The notes: generated by a model from the letters alone, not told the origin. A DNA stretch of 64,000 bases from Nageia nagi (GCA_050084985.1 JBITNC010000002.1:35898001-35962000), one strand, 5' to 3'. Counted from the stretch's first letter, positions 23,440-37,029 are shown. A program made the numbers and translations.

Positions 23440-26400
23440 AGGAGCTAGAGAGTGGATGGTGATCATCCTCATCCACCAAATTTTGCAAATTATTAGCAGG
23501 TATCAAAATGATAACCCAATCGAGTTATCAATGAATTCAAGTGACTTGGGAGTCATGTCCAACCCATTAGTCATATATGTAAGATCTTGTAAATCAAGTT
23601 GAGTTTCTTATTCACCTATTACACTAATAATTATTGTCACCTTCGTATGAGGTCCCCAACCATAAACATGGTGAGATGAATCTCCCAATAGTGGAGGTAG
23701 GGCACTCCATTCATGATGAGGGGTAGGAATTGAGCTCAAATATCCCATGAAGGGTAATGACATTATCGAGATCTAGAATGGGAGAACTTACAAGTAGGAG
23801 GATCTAGAGAAACCTTGCTAATATCACATGGAGCATTTCCCCAAAAATCTAGAAGGTCACACAGGTGACTAAGATCCATTTGAACATTTTCAACCTAAAC
23901 ATAAATTTGGAACCAAGCATCATGGAAAATCAATAGCTTGTTAGTTAGAGAGAAAGTAGAAGGCTCCAATTGATCAATAATCATTCTATTTATATCTTTC
24001 AAATGTGGAATAATATGGTAGTATAGAATATGTTCCATATCTCATAAAGAGCCAAAGAGAAGTCTAGAGAGTCCCCCAACAAAATATGGATCCAAGCAAA
24101 GGAATGAGACATGTATGGGTAAAAAAGGACTCAATTCAATTCCATGTAGACCTAGCTTTTGGGCATTCCCAAAAAATGTGAAAGAAGATTTGACTAATTA
24201 AAAAAAACACAACATGGTTCAACTACCCCTAAATGGACTAACCGAGGCCCTAACTGAAGAATTTGATACAACAAACATCAAGCAAAAAAGGAGAGCTTTG
24301 GGTCAAGGTAAGCTTTCCAAACTATATGAAATCAAGTTCTTCATTTAGATCTAGTTGAAATGAGATCCCACTTACTATTAATCTGATCATGTATGGTAAG
24401 GCTAGGAGAGAACCACAAATATCCCATTCTATGCTTATAGTTACAAAATGGGTTACTTTATACCATTTCCATTTTGACAACCATGGTTTCTAATCCTGAA
24501 TGTGGAGCTTAAAGAGAACTAATAAAGGGATAATATCCAATACTACCTCATAAATACTCTTATTATCTAGGTGAAGATCATACTTGTATTTAAACAAAGG
24601 CTAAGAGAGCCAACCTCTATCATGCATAGAGTAGAAATCCAACAAAGTAGTAATACCTTTATTATAAAATCTTTGAGCATGAATCCAAGGAAAACTAACA
24701 AGTGGTAAATCTTGAAGAGTAAAAATTGAATACCACCACATATTCAAATTATTAGCAAAAAAACTCTTACGAGGATCCAAATCTTTCCAATGAAGCTAGG
24801 GTTTAATTTGCTCCCATGGTTTCTAAATACTTTTGATAACAAAAGATCTAGAAATGATGGTAGATACTAGAGCAGTAAGTAGGGAAGAAATTCCCATACC
24901 CTTCCAAGCTTGATGGTTAAGAGGAAGCCTTATAGAAATAAAATACCTAAATAAAAACTTCCAAGCCTCTTCTCCCAAAATATCTCAAATAAGACATTTA
25001 GCATAGAAAGCAATAGCTTTTCTATTGTAATCAAAAATTCCCTATACCACCTGAATACTGATGGAGGCAACAATTTTCCTAGCCAACCTTATGAAACCCC
25101 ATTTTGTCTTTAGAATTATACCAAAGAAAATACTTAAGCAATTTCTCAAGTTTGAGAAAGTAATTTTTATATGGGACCTAACAGGAGCAGTAATAAATAT
25201 GGGTGGTAGCCAAAACCTTAGAACAAATTTGAAACTTCCTAACCAAATAAAGTTTCTTAGTAAACCAATATTCCAACTTCTACTCAACTTTTTGAACCAC
25301 AATAGACCAAATCTTGGTAGGGAATGACTAAAAAGAAAAATGAATACCTAAAAATTTAAACACTTCCCCTGGAGTAATCTAATGCCACTAAAAATCCTAA
25401 AGCTAGTGGGTATATCATTAATAGATTATCGATAACAATAAATCTTATGCCATTGCACACTCAAACCTGAAGCTTGGCAAAAAGTATTAACATAAGAAAT
25501 GGCATGATGAACAAACTTATCTTCATCTTTCATAGTTAAGAAAGATTCATCTGCAAAATGACTATTAACAAGCTAGGATTGGGAAAAAGGGAGAGAGATA
25601 CCCTTAATATTACCAACAGATACCTGTTGAGCCAAAAGACAACTAAAGGCTTCAACTGCTAAAATGTAAAGAGAAGGGGCCAGAGGAAACCTTGATGCAT
25701 AAAATGAAACAAACCAATAGCAAAGGAATGTGAACCATTAATTGAAAGCACAACAGTTGCATCTTGAAATAACATGTGAACTGGGTGAATCAAATATTGC
25801 CCAAACCTGAGAGCTTTGAGCATGGAAAGAATAAATGCCACTCAATTCTATCATAAGCCTTCTCAAAATCAATCTTAACAAAAAGATTAGCTTGTTGGCT
25901 AATCCTAGCCCACTCCATTCCTTCCCAAATAGCTAAAACATTATAAAGAATATAACGGCCTTTGATAAAACCAGTTTTCTCAAGTCAAATAATCAGATGA
26001 AGAAGAGGTTGCAGCTTTAGAGCAAGAGCTTTAGCTATGATCTTATAGCTAACATGTAAAAGAGTAATAGGCCTCCAATTTGTCATAATTTCAGGATCAC
26101 CTAGCTTGGGACTAAATGACTCCCTTGCTAATTATTTTTCCCAAAGACCCATAATCCATAGCTCCTTGATAAACCTTAAGAAGGTCGAGGCCAATCATAT
26201 CCCAAAAAAATTTGAAAAACTCACAAGGGAAATCATCTAACCTTGGAGCTTTTTCATTTTCCATTTGAGCTAATGCTTCTTTTAAATCATCCAATAGTAG
26301 ATGTTGGTCACACTCTAACCATTGAGATGTAGACAATTTATTGGGCACAGTAGGCATACAGGTAGAAATAGCCTTAAGGGTTTGAGCATTGGGTTGCTAC

Positions 26401-26745
26401 AAAGCGAACAAATGCGAATAATATCGCTCAAAAACCTAAAATATGTCAACAATGGAGGTGACCTAATTTTGACCATCAAGAAGGGATTTGAATTAAGTAG
26501 CTTGATGGGAGGGCATAGTTGATTGAAAAATTCCTTAGTCACTTTATCACCCACTTTAAGCCAATGCATTTTGGCTTTAATTTGAGCACATCAAGCTTCA
26601 TAAATGTTTGCAATCTTAAGCTCTTGGCAAATTTGAGCAGCTTGAGATTGAAGTGCAACAGAGAAAGGGTCAACTTCCAACTAAAGCATAACTCTAACCA
26701 ACTCTTCTTGTAAAGAAGCATTAGAACATACACCTATGGTTTCGA
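23440..26745 (-). mobile_element. LINE (L1-like non-LTR retrotransposon), 5'-truncated and decayed
   Basis: Minus-strand reading begins abruptly near 26735, in the segment between endonuclease and RT (SNASLQEELVRVML, then KMHWLKVGDKVTKEFFNQL near 26510-26569). It continues through RT fingers, palm, thumb and a zf-RVT-like C-terminus near 24150-24230. No AP-endonuclease or ORF1 lies to the right, so this is the classic 5' truncation from incomplete reverse transcription. The 3' end and poly(A) are not resolved; 23200-23440 may be 3' UTR. Confidence 0.85.
24150..26570 (-). pseudogene. LINE ORF2 reverse transcriptase and C-terminal domain
   Basis: ORF2 would nick-prime and copy the LINE RNA. 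The fingers are at 26112-26357: LDDLKEALAQMENEKAP, then EFFKFFWDMIGLDLL and GSLGKIISKGVI. The catalytic box at 25546-25557 reads FADE in HFADESFLT, where LINE RTs normally have two aspartates. The thumb/linker is near 25060-25300 (KLEYWFTKKLYLV, FLWYNSKDKMGFHKVG). A Cys-rich zf-RVT-like end is near 24150-24230 (NLLSHFLGMPK). Several stops and at least three frameshifts separate these blocks. Confidence 0.82.
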
Positions 26746-27840
26746 ATTTAAGGTATGCTAAAAAAATATTTTCAAATAAAAGAAAATAGAAGATAGTTAT
26801 TTTTGCCAAAATATTTTATTTGAAATTAACCTAGTCTTGGAAATAAGATAATTTTATGCAAAAATAAGGCAAAAAGATAGATGATATTTCACAAATAGAA
26901 AAGTGAAGTGCAAATATAAATAGATATTAAATATTTAAATAAACAATATTTTGTTGACTATGCAAAATTGAAAGAATTATGGTGGTTAATGAGTTATTTG
27001 TTATGAAAGCAAGGTTCTAGATTTGAGCTTCTATCACATGTTGAACCTAATTGTAATGTAGTCTTAGTAAACTATATTACAATCTTTAAAACTATAGTAT
27101 AATTTAATTTGATATTTTTCAAGATCTTATGTTCCTTCACAACCCCAAATCTACTTTTTAGATTAAGGAATATTGATGTGTACATACTATTTTACTTTAT
27201 ACAAATAAACTTATTTGGTAAAATGATTAGATGCTTTCACTGAATATTTATTTTTGAAAATAAAATTTGTTAATTGCATAAAATGAAAGAAAAATGCATT
27301 CAATAATGCATGATAATATTAATGATGTTCAATCATTTGATAATGAATTACTCTTGATATCTTATAATAATTGAATTACTAAATGGATCCCTATTTATAT
27401 GAAAACACAAAATTGATTTTGAAAACTTACCTTAATTACCAATTTTAATTTTTAAAACAACAAAATGAATTTATCGAAATTGAAGCCTACTATACAAATA
27501 AACATTTATTCAAAGCTTAAGAATTTAAAATATTAAAAATAAGCAAATCTCAATATATTTATTTTTATTGCTAAACCCCTTTTAAATTTTTGAAGAAAGG
27601 TTCTTAAACTCTATAACATACCTTAAAAAAAAGTTCAAATTTCATTTTAAATTTTCACAATAAAAATTATCCACATTAACAATTTGTTTTCTAAGAATAA
27701 ACATATATCTTAAATTTTAAATTTCTTAAAAATCATAAACTATAATGCTAAAATAGTTAAAATGTCTATTTATCTACATAAATAACTAGTTCACACTCAA
27801 GGAAATCCCAAATGATTTTACCTCATCTCAAAGTATTAAT
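26746..27840. other. No gene recognised
   Basis: Very AT-rich sequence (long A and T runs) with no domain, repeat pair or splice structure that I can support. Confidence 0.6.
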
Positions 27841-27844
27841 TGCA

Positions 27845-28850
27845 TAAACCTAAAAATATTATAATAATGTGATATATTACCAAATAGTCATATCCTTTCT
27901 CCTCAATCTACATCTTCAACTCATCTTCCCATGGCACCACTAGCCATTTTTGGTATGAGTAACCAACCAACCTCAAAGAGGTCCCATTGAGATAGGAAAT
28001 GGCTATGCAATGATCAGAACGTGACCATATAACTTTTGGGTAAATAAAAATCCTGCCACCCACTAGTTGCTCATGTTCTTCGCTCTGCTCAACCTATTGA
28101 TATATGTACAGACTTTATTTGATATAGGTATAGGCTTTATTAAATATGTGCATGGGTTATATCAACAAAATGTTATTTCAAAAATTTGGTAAACATGTTG
28201 GTGAGCGAAATAGTATCGTAATGGTAAAAACATTGAAATGTGAACCGAGCAACCCATGTTCTAATCCTTGAAATATCATTTTTAGATTTTGGAAACTTAA
28301 GTTTTTTTTGCATCTTTTTTTTATATACTCATAGGCTTTATTTGATATTCGCACAAAGATTGTGTGTATATCAAATAAAACCTATACATACATTAAACCG
28401 ATTAAATAAAGTGAAGAACATGAGCAACAAATGGGTGATGAGATTTTCATATATGTACGATTTATATGGTCACTCTTTAGCTATCAGATAATTGCTTCCT
28501 ATTGAGATATGCTAAAAACAAATTGTACGTATATCAAATAAAACTTGTACGTATATTAAATCGATTAATCAAAGTGAAGAACAGAAAAAACAAACAAATG
28601 ACAAAATTTTTATATATGTATGAATTATATGATCACACTTTAATTATCGAATAACCACTTTCCATTGAAATATGCTAAAAAAAAAATTAAAAATATACTA
28701 CCATTTATTCTATATAATTAGAAAATTAATTCAAACCTAAACATATTATTAATGACGTGATATATTGCAAAATAGTCCTCTCCTTGATTCCTCGATCTAC
28801 ATCTTCAACTCATCTTCTAATGGCACCACTAGCCATTTTTCGTACAGTAA
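27845..28850. repeat. Nested repeat: direct flanks, large inverted arms and an extra direct copy
   Basis: A block of about 115 bp containing CATCTTCAACTCATCTTC and GGCACCACTAGCCATTTTT occurs at 27845-27960 and again at 28736-28850. Between them, 27983-28140 is an inverted copy of 28357-28512. Shared landmarks are GTGACCATATAA, TTGCTCATGTTCTTC and CTTTATTTGATATA. The right arm is repeated directly at 28520-28690, about 163 bp on. The loop between the arms (28150-28350) carries a tRNA-like head. It could be a foldback MITE-type element that captured or was hit by a SINE. Confidence 0.65.
28205..28278 (+). repeat. tRNA-like (SINE head) sequence in the hairpin loop
   Basis: TAGTATCGTAATGGTA resembles a Pol III A box. 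GTTCTAATCC, 40 bp downstream, resembles the B box (consensus GGTTCGANTCC). A tRNA-like spacing is kept, but the cloverleaf is not complete, so this is not a tRNA gene. It is best read as a degraded tRNA-derived SINE head. Confidence 0.4.
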
Positions 28851-30430
28851 CCTCTACCATTCATTCTATAAAATTACAAAATTAATCCAAGAATAAAGAA
28901 CATTTTGCCATATGTAGATTTCTTAGGCATTATTTTTTAATAAATATTTGAAAATAACGGAATGCATCATTTCTTAATGAGTAAATTTGACTTCAATGAT
29001 TGGTTCCAAAAGGAAGACCAAATTCATTTTTGTTTTATTTGACGGTAGAGAAGTTGTTTTTAACTTCTAGAAGTTGGGCACCACGTGGGAATTCGAACTC
29101 ATGACTTGTAGCAAGAAAGCAATCTTTATTTATTATTCTTAATGGATGAGGGCATCGTTATGATCCATCCCATCACTGAGGACACAGCCTCCCATTTTGG
29201 ATATTAATGTGTGGTGAGGCGTCAATGCCATGTGGATCTACGTGGCAAAGATATTTGCAGGACAAGATGCAATGTCAAGGGGCATGCAATTCAAATTTGG
29301 ATGTATTCAACTCTTTTAAAATTTCAAATGGATATTTCTTAATATTGGTTTAATATGTAAAATATGTTTAGATATCTTTGTTGATATTATTATTTGATGA
29401 TGGTTTTATTTCTTGCAAAAAATTGTTAAAAGCATTCTTAGATTTTATTTATCATTTAAGATAAATTGTGTACAATTTGTTAAAATTGTAGTGTGTTTTT
29501 AGGTTTACCCATATACAATTTTTAATAGTTTAATTTAAATTTTGGTGTTGGTGTATGTTTTTTTCTTTTTTATTAATTTTTTTATATTATGTATATAAGT
29601 ATGTTCATTTAGCAAAATAAATCTTAATCATTTATGTATATTTTAAAAAATATATCGATAGTATTTACTATATATTTGTATATTTTAAAAAAAAAATTTC
29701 GTTTTATCGTATCTATAATTGTTGTTATCACAAATATAGAACTTTTATCACATGCACTTAATTTTTCATCCTTAAGGTCATTAGGAGATTTTTATGTTTA
29801 GTGGAATTGATTATAAGTAAGGTGAAAGTGTTTCCTTTTTTTAAGTAAGCCCATCAAAACTACTTAAGTAATGCCAAATTTGAGTTTTTGTGTTGCAAGT
29901 GAATGATAGAGAGTTATAAAAATAAAGATGATTGTTCAAAGTCTTGTAAAGCTCCAAAATTGACATGTTGAAAATTATAGTACAATTTTTGAAACCATAA
30001 TGTGTTTTGCTCCATTTGATGTACACAATTTTAAATAAGGAAGTAACTAACCTCCTATCGTATAATTTCAATTTATGAATTATTTTAATCATTTTCATTC
30101 AATAGATTGTTATTTTGAGGTATTAATTAATTTCAATTAATATCTTGTAATTTTAAAGTATAAGCATCTTACAAATTTGTTATAAAAATAACATTGCTTA
30201 GATACTTCTAAAAGATCATCTGTCCTTTTTTTTTAAATAGTAAAAAGGGAATTTTTGTACAAGGACCCAAAACTTGTATTACGATTTTGAAATGATTTTT
30301 TTAGAAGCCTAACATCAAAAGATACCATTGTTTATTAGCAGCTTAGTAGCCAACAAAACACATGACTATCTATATAGCCTTTTGCAATCCTAGGGACTAT
30401 TATAAAGCATATTATCTTCAATTTAATTCA
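28851..30430. other. No gene recognised apart from the SINE-like fragment
   Basis: The segment 29140-29300 is less AT-rich and includes TACGTGGC-type motifs, but there is no open frame. From 29300 to 30430 the sequence is AT-rich with A/T runs. The frame 29841-30098 shows no recognisable domain. Confidence 0.55.
29060..29130 (-). repeat. tRNA-derived SINE-like fragment
   Basis: The complement reads TTGCTACAAGTCATGAGTTC followed by GAATTCCCACGTGG. GAGTTCGAATTCC is a good B box in a T-arm context, and the preceding segment is anticodon-stem-like. The A box is not recognisable. This fits a SINE or an old tRNA pseudogene rather than a functional tRNA. Confidence 0.4.
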
Positions 30431-31880
30431 GCTCTTCTATGTATAATCCTCTCTCAAATTTGTCAAACATGAGAAAGCATTCTTGCATTTCAAATTTATA
30501 AGGTAGTATTTATATGTTATATCCACTAGTTCATTTGCTAAAATTTCATACTTTTCATCTAAACATTTCCCAAGGGAATGGATCATTTCCATAAATCTGA
30601 TTGATGTAGAGTTTATATCATTTTCCTTCTTATCTTTGATCCTCTTGACATACTTGTTCTATTTAAAAGGTTTATCATGATTTAGGGTTAGTGATGCCTC
30701 CTTATTCTCTTTGATGAGTTTGTGTGAGGACTTGGTAATCCCAAGTTCATTACTAGAAGAGGTTCTCAACTTTAGAGTAATTGAGGGGCCTTTATTTGCA
30801 AAATTCTTATCTTCATTAGGCTTTACTTTTGATTTCTATTTGGATGTTTACATAGGATTCAAAGTGGATTTATTATGCTTTTCATCATCCTTTTTAGCTG
30901 GACTGAATTTAGCTCTATAGTCAATGTAGTATCATGGCATGGATGATTGAATTTATATCCTTCTTGCTGATAATAAAATCATAAAAAGGATAATATATTA
31001 TATTCTATATTTTGAACCCACTCTCCATATTTAATATCAAGTGACATATTGAGGTTATGGATTCAAAGTGCTCATCCTTACTTTCATTCTTGCTTTGCTC
31101 ATTTTTTCTGAATTGTCAAGATTATCCATCATTTGTTTTTCAATGAACTATAATTTATCAATCACACTATCAATCTTTTTGAAGATGCTTTCTCCCCATA
31201 GCTCAATAGGAATACTATACAAATAAATATCCATACAAGGTATTGTTTCACCTTTTCAATGAATAAATTGAATCTATGTTCTATGATCAAATGAAGATGC
31301 CTCGCTTTCCAAATAACTAATTGTATTTATTCTCTAAAACTTCATCTTGATTCTTGTAATGTTTAAAGATTAAGAATAGATTATTAGGGATCAAAATAAT
31401 GAAAAAATAATTGGGCCATTCATAGATAAAATCTTCAAGAGATTTGAGGCTTAAGTGTTTCCACCATATTCTAAAAATGATCACCTTGGTAAAATTGTTA
31501 TCCACATTCATTTCAAAATCTTTCTTATAAATTTCTATCATAAGAGGGTGTTTGATGGATATAGTTGGCTTCCATTCACTAACTTTCCTTGTTGCACTTA
31601 GGGTTCAAAATCCCTCTTCTTATGGCTCTAGGAGGATACCCTCAAGATACTTTACAACATATCTCATTTGTTGAAGATTAGTGCTTCTTTCCTAACCTCT
31701 CCACATACTCTATCTTTTTTTAAGGTTACCTTCGTTTGACAATCTAGTCTTTGCTAAGGCATCAATTTGTAATCGTTCCTTCTCTTTCCATGTCTTCACA
31801 TCATCATCGCATTTATTTTTCTCCATGGTGTTCTTATCCAACTATCCATCCTTTTGATTTATGTAAAATTAGCTTAGTTT
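30430..31880 (-). pseudogene. DUF4283-type (LINE ORF1-like) protein relic
   Basis: On the minus strand, about 31880 to 31317 reads as the nucleic-acid-binding N-domain of plant LINE ORF1 proteins: FRIWWKHLSLKSLEDFIYEW, then YFFIILIPNNLFLIFKHYKN and LFGKRGIF. Near 31180-31230 a frame gives YSIPIELWGESIFKKI, the central motif of DUF4283. From about 30920 to 30440 another frame runs about 160 codons with only about four stops and a Lys/Ser-rich composition. No zinc knuckle was found. The family call is from pattern memory and needs a profile search. Confidence 0.55.
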
Positions 31881-32309
31881 CAATATTATATTAATTTACA
31901 TATAAGTATTTTGATGAATTTGGCATCTTTCATACCCTTTTTAAGTTATTTTATGTAAACTAAGGATTTTTCCATTTATTTTCTTGATTTTTGTTCATCC
32001 CATAAATTGTATCTTTTAGCTGGTGATTGAAAACCCTAGAATTCACCCTATAGATATGGTTTCAAAATCATGCGACACCCTTAATTATTAATTAGAAAAA
32101 GCAAAAGAATCAGAAAAATGAGATTAAGAATGAAAATTTATGAGAATAATGTAGAATTATGATAGATAAAATAATAACATATAAAAATCTATATCTAACT
32201 TCAATGTCTCAATTACATAAATACTCAAATAAAAATCCTATTACATCTTAAAATTCTTACATGATAACATCTTATACTATATTAGCTCCTTCTAATTAGT
32301 AAAAAATCA
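31881..32309. other. No gene recognised
   Basis: AT-rich spacer between the DUF4283 relic and the first copy of the 0.7-kb repeat. TGCGACACCC near 32069 looks like an LTR end but has no partner. Confidence 0.5.
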
Positions 32310-33030
32310 TTTCGATGATATAGATAATAAACTCTTAGATAATCTTTCTTGATCACTTTCTAATTCAAATATCAGATTCATTAATATATATTAAAGTAGA
32401 TCCTTTTTAAATGTATTTATTATATAAATAAAGTATAAACTATATATATGAAGTATCAACACACCATGCAATGTCCATTATAACCATATTATATAACCCT
32501 TAGGATTGATAACTATAACTTTATATTATGTGTTTAGTTCATTAGACATAGCATATAATTAAAATAGGCTATTTACATCATATAGACCCCATTGTTTTGC
32601 TCCAAGCTCATCTCAAATTATCGTTATCCATATTCATATCTTTTTACAACTTCTAAAATTGCATAAGTTTCCTTGATAAATAATTATTTTTTTCATGTTG
32701 ATCTCCTGCTTTAAACTTACATCTTTTATCCACATAATATATGTATTTATTGTTTTGTACACTAATTATTTTATCTTTTATCAATTATATTAATGAATAA
32801 GTGAATAATTCACCCAATAATGAAGACACTGTAATTTTCAATTAAAAATGACCTAAAGCCAAAATGAATTACATAATACTTAATATAATATTTTATATAA
32901 ACTCAAGCCTACACATAGTACTTATGATTCAATTATATGTTGAGTACAAGTAAATGATAAATCATACACTTCAAAATTATTTCCTAACTTTTCAAAATAT
33001 AAAATATATAAGGTATACCCAATAAATACT
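32310..33030 (+). repeat. Dispersed direct repeat, copy A
   Basis: It matches 37737-38760 in the same orientation, 5.4 kb away. Shared anchors include GATGATATAGATAA, ACCATATTATATAACCCTTA, AGCATATAATT and CTTACATCTTTTATCCA. It is non-coding and AT-rich. No TG/CA ends, primer site or purine tract could be found, so I do not call the pair LTRs. Confidence 0.7.
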
Positions 33031-33920
33031 TGTTAAATGATCACCTCATATATTTAGTATTATTTATATCGTATTATATGCATTAATGATATTAATAGTA
33101 TGCTTTCTTTTATATATTGTATTATGTTCTTGATTTTTTACTAAGCTTCTATTTTATATATGTATTTTATGTATTTTATTAAGTAGATATTTAGTAAATG
33201 ATCACTTTGTTTAAATAAATATGATTTTTCCTTTGATATTGAATGGATGATATAAATGTAATTTATATATTTTATTAATATGTACATGCTTTTCAATATC
33301 TATGTAATACAATTTAACATGATATTTATTATTATGTAGTTATTTTTACAATGTATGTGTTAATATAGTCCTTATTTTTATAATATTCTTGTGGTGGGTA
33401 AATTTATATTAAATATAAGTTTTGGTGATTCCAAGAAATACCTTGATAACAAGATATCATCATGAATATTACAAATAAGCCTTCTTGCTTTATATAGCTT
33501 TATGAGCTCATATAAGAAAAAAATTTGTAATTCCAATAACAATATTAAATTTATATGTAATTAGAAAAGTACCAAAATTTAAAATTCATTGTTGAACACC
33601 TAACTTATAAAATTCAAAATTGATTTGATCCTTTCTAAGTAAGAAATAATCATCATTTAGATCTCAAATTTGAACTTTGACTTGTCACTTGCTACTTTGA
33701 AATTTGAATGGTCTTGTTTAAATTTATTCTCACTCCTACATAGAGAATTAAGCTCTTGAGTTACTATTCTTTCCATCATAACTTGAACCTCTTCATGGGG
33801 TATTTGAAGATCTACTTCTTTGGCTAGCTCAAAATTGAGTCCACATCCTACCTAAGACCATCAAAGGAGTTACTACATTTTATATACTACAAAACAAAAT
33901 ATTTTCTCCATCTATAATCA
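33031..33920. other. No gene recognised
   Basis: AT-rich. The right part (33600-33920) may be the decayed C-terminal tail of the neighbouring minus-strand LINE ORF1, but no motif is left. Confidence 0.5.
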
Positions 33921-33929
33921 TGTGCTTAC

Positions 33930-35060
33930 CTCAATCTCTTTCCACATTGACTGTATTTCCTTGTCCTTCTTCCATAGTGGCATCATTGCCTTTACCTCCT
34001 TTTGTAGTATTTATCATTCTTACCTCCGAGGATTGTTGCAAAAGTTTTCTTCTTTTTTTATAAACTTCTTGAATATGATAGTTTGTATCAACAAATGAGT
34101 CCTCCTTTTGAAAACCATTGCCATCAATATTTTGGATGGTGTGTTGTATATCATTTCCTTCTTTCATATATGGAGAAATGGGATTAATAGGATCCTAAAA
34201 TTTATGCTTCATACAATATGTTTTTAGATGACCTATTTCTTAACATTCATAACACCTAAGCAAAAAGTTTCCATACTCAATTCTCTAGACCTAGATTCTC
34301 CAACTTGAAGATAGTGTAATGGATTTTAGCCAAGGGACAGTTGTCTTCATCCAAACTACATTTATTTCCTTTTTTAAATCATATTGCATTCTCATATTAT
34401 TATTTGTATTCTCATTTGACCTTGGAATGTGCAAATAACATTTTCAATAGCATTTTTTACTTCAAAATTCAACTGGTAAAGCTTATAGGTTTACCTACAC
34501 TAGGTAACCAATAACTATTTCAATGAATGGGTTGAAGTTTTTAGACTATCTACATATATAAATTCCCCTTTATCAAAAAAATCAAGTGTATTTATGTTTT
34601 AAGATCCATTTCATGTCATAAATATCCTAAAAATGTACATAAAAAAGTTGTAAGGGAGGAGCACAACTCTTAACTCACCATCACAATCAAAGTGATATTT
34701 TGCAAATCTTACCAACTCTTCCTTATTTGGACCCTTTCCTTTGATTTTACATATAATCACTTGTTCAAATTCTAATAGGTCTAATTCCATTTCATTATCT
34801 TCAAATTTTATAGATATTTGAAGTATCTCCAACTCCTTCAATGTTTCCTTTTATTCTTATGATCTCCTTATTCCTCTTGATCATTCTCCTTCACCTGAAC
34901 ACACACTTTTTGTTTGCATGGTTGCTCACTTCTAGTATTACTTCCTTACATTCCTTCTTGAATCCAAGATGTTCCTATTTTTGCTCCCATCTTTGTTTTC
35001 ATTTTTACTCACACTTATGCTCACATCCATGCTTGTTTTTATATTATTATTATGATATCC
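33930..35060 (-). pseudogene. LINE ORF1 relic: DUF4283 plus CCHC zinc knuckle
   Basis: Plant LINE ORF1 proteins bind the element RNA. On the minus strand a Ser/Lys/Asn-rich N-terminus (about 34940-35060) is followed at 34611-34841 by a DUF4283 N-half: EELVRFAKYHFDCDGELRVV then LLPYNFFMYIF. Near 34217-34258 a frame reads RCYEC, a TAA stop, then EIGHLKTYC, i.e. a C-X2-C-X4-H-X4-C knuckle with its internal codon mutated to a stop. A charged tail follows (33931-34167, KKRRKLLQQSSEVR). The matching ORF2 is not found to the left. Confidence 0.68.
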
Positions 35061-36880
35061 TTTATTTTTATATAATTGTAAAATATGGAAATTCATAAGT
35101 GAATTAAGAATACATATAATAAATATTATACACACATAAAAAGGTAAAAAATATATACCTATATAGGCATAACTATTTTAGTGTAATATTTTTTATTAAG
35201 TCAAAATATGATAAGTTTCCCTTCCCTCAAGGCATGTGAATCCCCTCCCTCTCTATGCCCCTCTATGGAAGTCTCCAACATATTCTTATGGAGGTATATT
35301 CATCATCCCCATATATTTGATTGATTTATTATTTATTGATTATCTCAATGCACATTGGTTTGTTAATACTACTTTCTAGTAGAGAGACTTATACATCTCT
35401 TGCATTAACTTGGAATATTATAGCTGCCAAGTAGTCTTTACATATATTACCCTCTCACTTTGATTGTTACTTTTCTTACTCAATTAGCCATATCTCCTCA
35501 TCTTTCTTGAATCTTGAGTCTATCCTCATTTATATTACATCTCTCCTCATTTCCTATTATTTCTACTTATCTATATGATGGCACTCAACATCTAGTTATT
35601 AATGTAAGTAATACACAAATACTTATATCTCTAATGCATTATCAATTATTATGGTTATACTAGACCCTCATTACATATAGGAACTCTTATACTATGATCA
35701 TAGGTTGAAAAATAAGGTGGTGCAACTTATTAATGTTATTATTCTCTTATGAATGATTCCCAAGGAGTCACATATGATGGTGCTTGGTTGAAGTATTAGA
35801 AACCTCCATCAATCACATGATATTACATGTACATACATATTACATAATCAATAAATAATATAATAAATAATGATATACATATATTAAAAAAATCTTAGTT
35901 AAAATAAACTCATACATGGAATACTCTATGTCAAAATTCAATAGTGGATCTCTGTAGTGGGAACCATATTATGGTATGTTGGAATTTATTATATATATCT
36001 CAACTTTATCTATTAGCTCCTCATAAAGGATATCATTATTATTTGTTTTATTGTTTATCTTTGGGGTACTCAAATGGTCCTCTCTTTTATTTCCTAACTC
36101 TCTCCCCATATCAAAAGATATCCTATGTCAAACTATCATTGGTCCTACATGGGGCATCATTGCAAGATGGTTCCTTATAAATAGAGGCCTAAAAATCATA
36201 TTCCATGTATAATATATACCTTAATCATTCCTACATCATGTCTAGTATCTCCTCATTTCTAGCATTATTATTTAGATAGGTATATGGGGGCATCCCTGTC
36301 ACCCTTGGCCTAACCTCTTATCGATCATATGGGATCTTGATGATTTCAATGGGTAGGCCTACAATATTTTGTATGAAATAGAATGATAATATCACCTTAT
36401 TAGGATGATATATGAAGTACCTTAAAGCATGATAACTTTATCTCATGCTATAATATCATTGAAATACCATAAGATAATCCATTTTACAAAATAAATGTAG
36501 TTTATAAGGCATAAATAAGATAAACCAAAATGGAATAATATGATAAATGATAGTATGAAACATACAATCACAAAAAAAAATACCATACCTAAGCTTGATA
36601 TCTCTAATGGGAAGGGAATATGTAATAATCTATGTTAAAAATTTCAATGTTCATGATAATACCTTAATAGGTATAACTACTTACTAGGATGCTTAAGGGT
36701 TAATCCTATGATTAGGCTTATATTCTTCCACCAAATTATGTTGTCTTAATAATAATTTAGTTGAACTATACAATAAATATTAGTGAATGATATACTAAGA
36801 TTGATTTATTTGTATAATGAACATAATTAGAGCTTTTATTATAAGTAAATCTATAAATGATTTTTGTTGTTGTTGGAGTT
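35061..36880. other. No gene recognised
   Basis: Mixed AT-rich DNA with pyrimidine-rich runs near 35220-35290 and 35450-35560. The frame 35944-36180 has no recognisable domain and is probably chance. Confidence 0.55.
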
Positions 36881-37029
36881 TATGCCCTAATACAGGGCAC
36901 CATGAACTCTTAAGCTTAGAGCCATGATTGAGGGGTATCCATGCAATCAAAATCCATCTAGGGCATGATCCCCATCTCATTCACACCTACCATAAACTCA
37001 ATAGGATTTTAGGTATGTTTCAAATTTTA

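Noticed and set aside
25061-25327. Plus-strand 88-codon ORF
   Set aside because: Exact shadow of the minus-strand LINE RT; the LINE frame carries recognisable motifs and this one does not.
29083-29088. CACGTG G-box as a gene promoter element
   Set aside because: It lies inside a tRNA-derived fragment and no gene starts nearby.
28205-29130. Functional tRNA genes at 28205-28278 and 29060-29130
   Set aside because: Only B-box-like and partial A-box-like motifs remain; no complete acceptor, D or anticodon stems could be paired.
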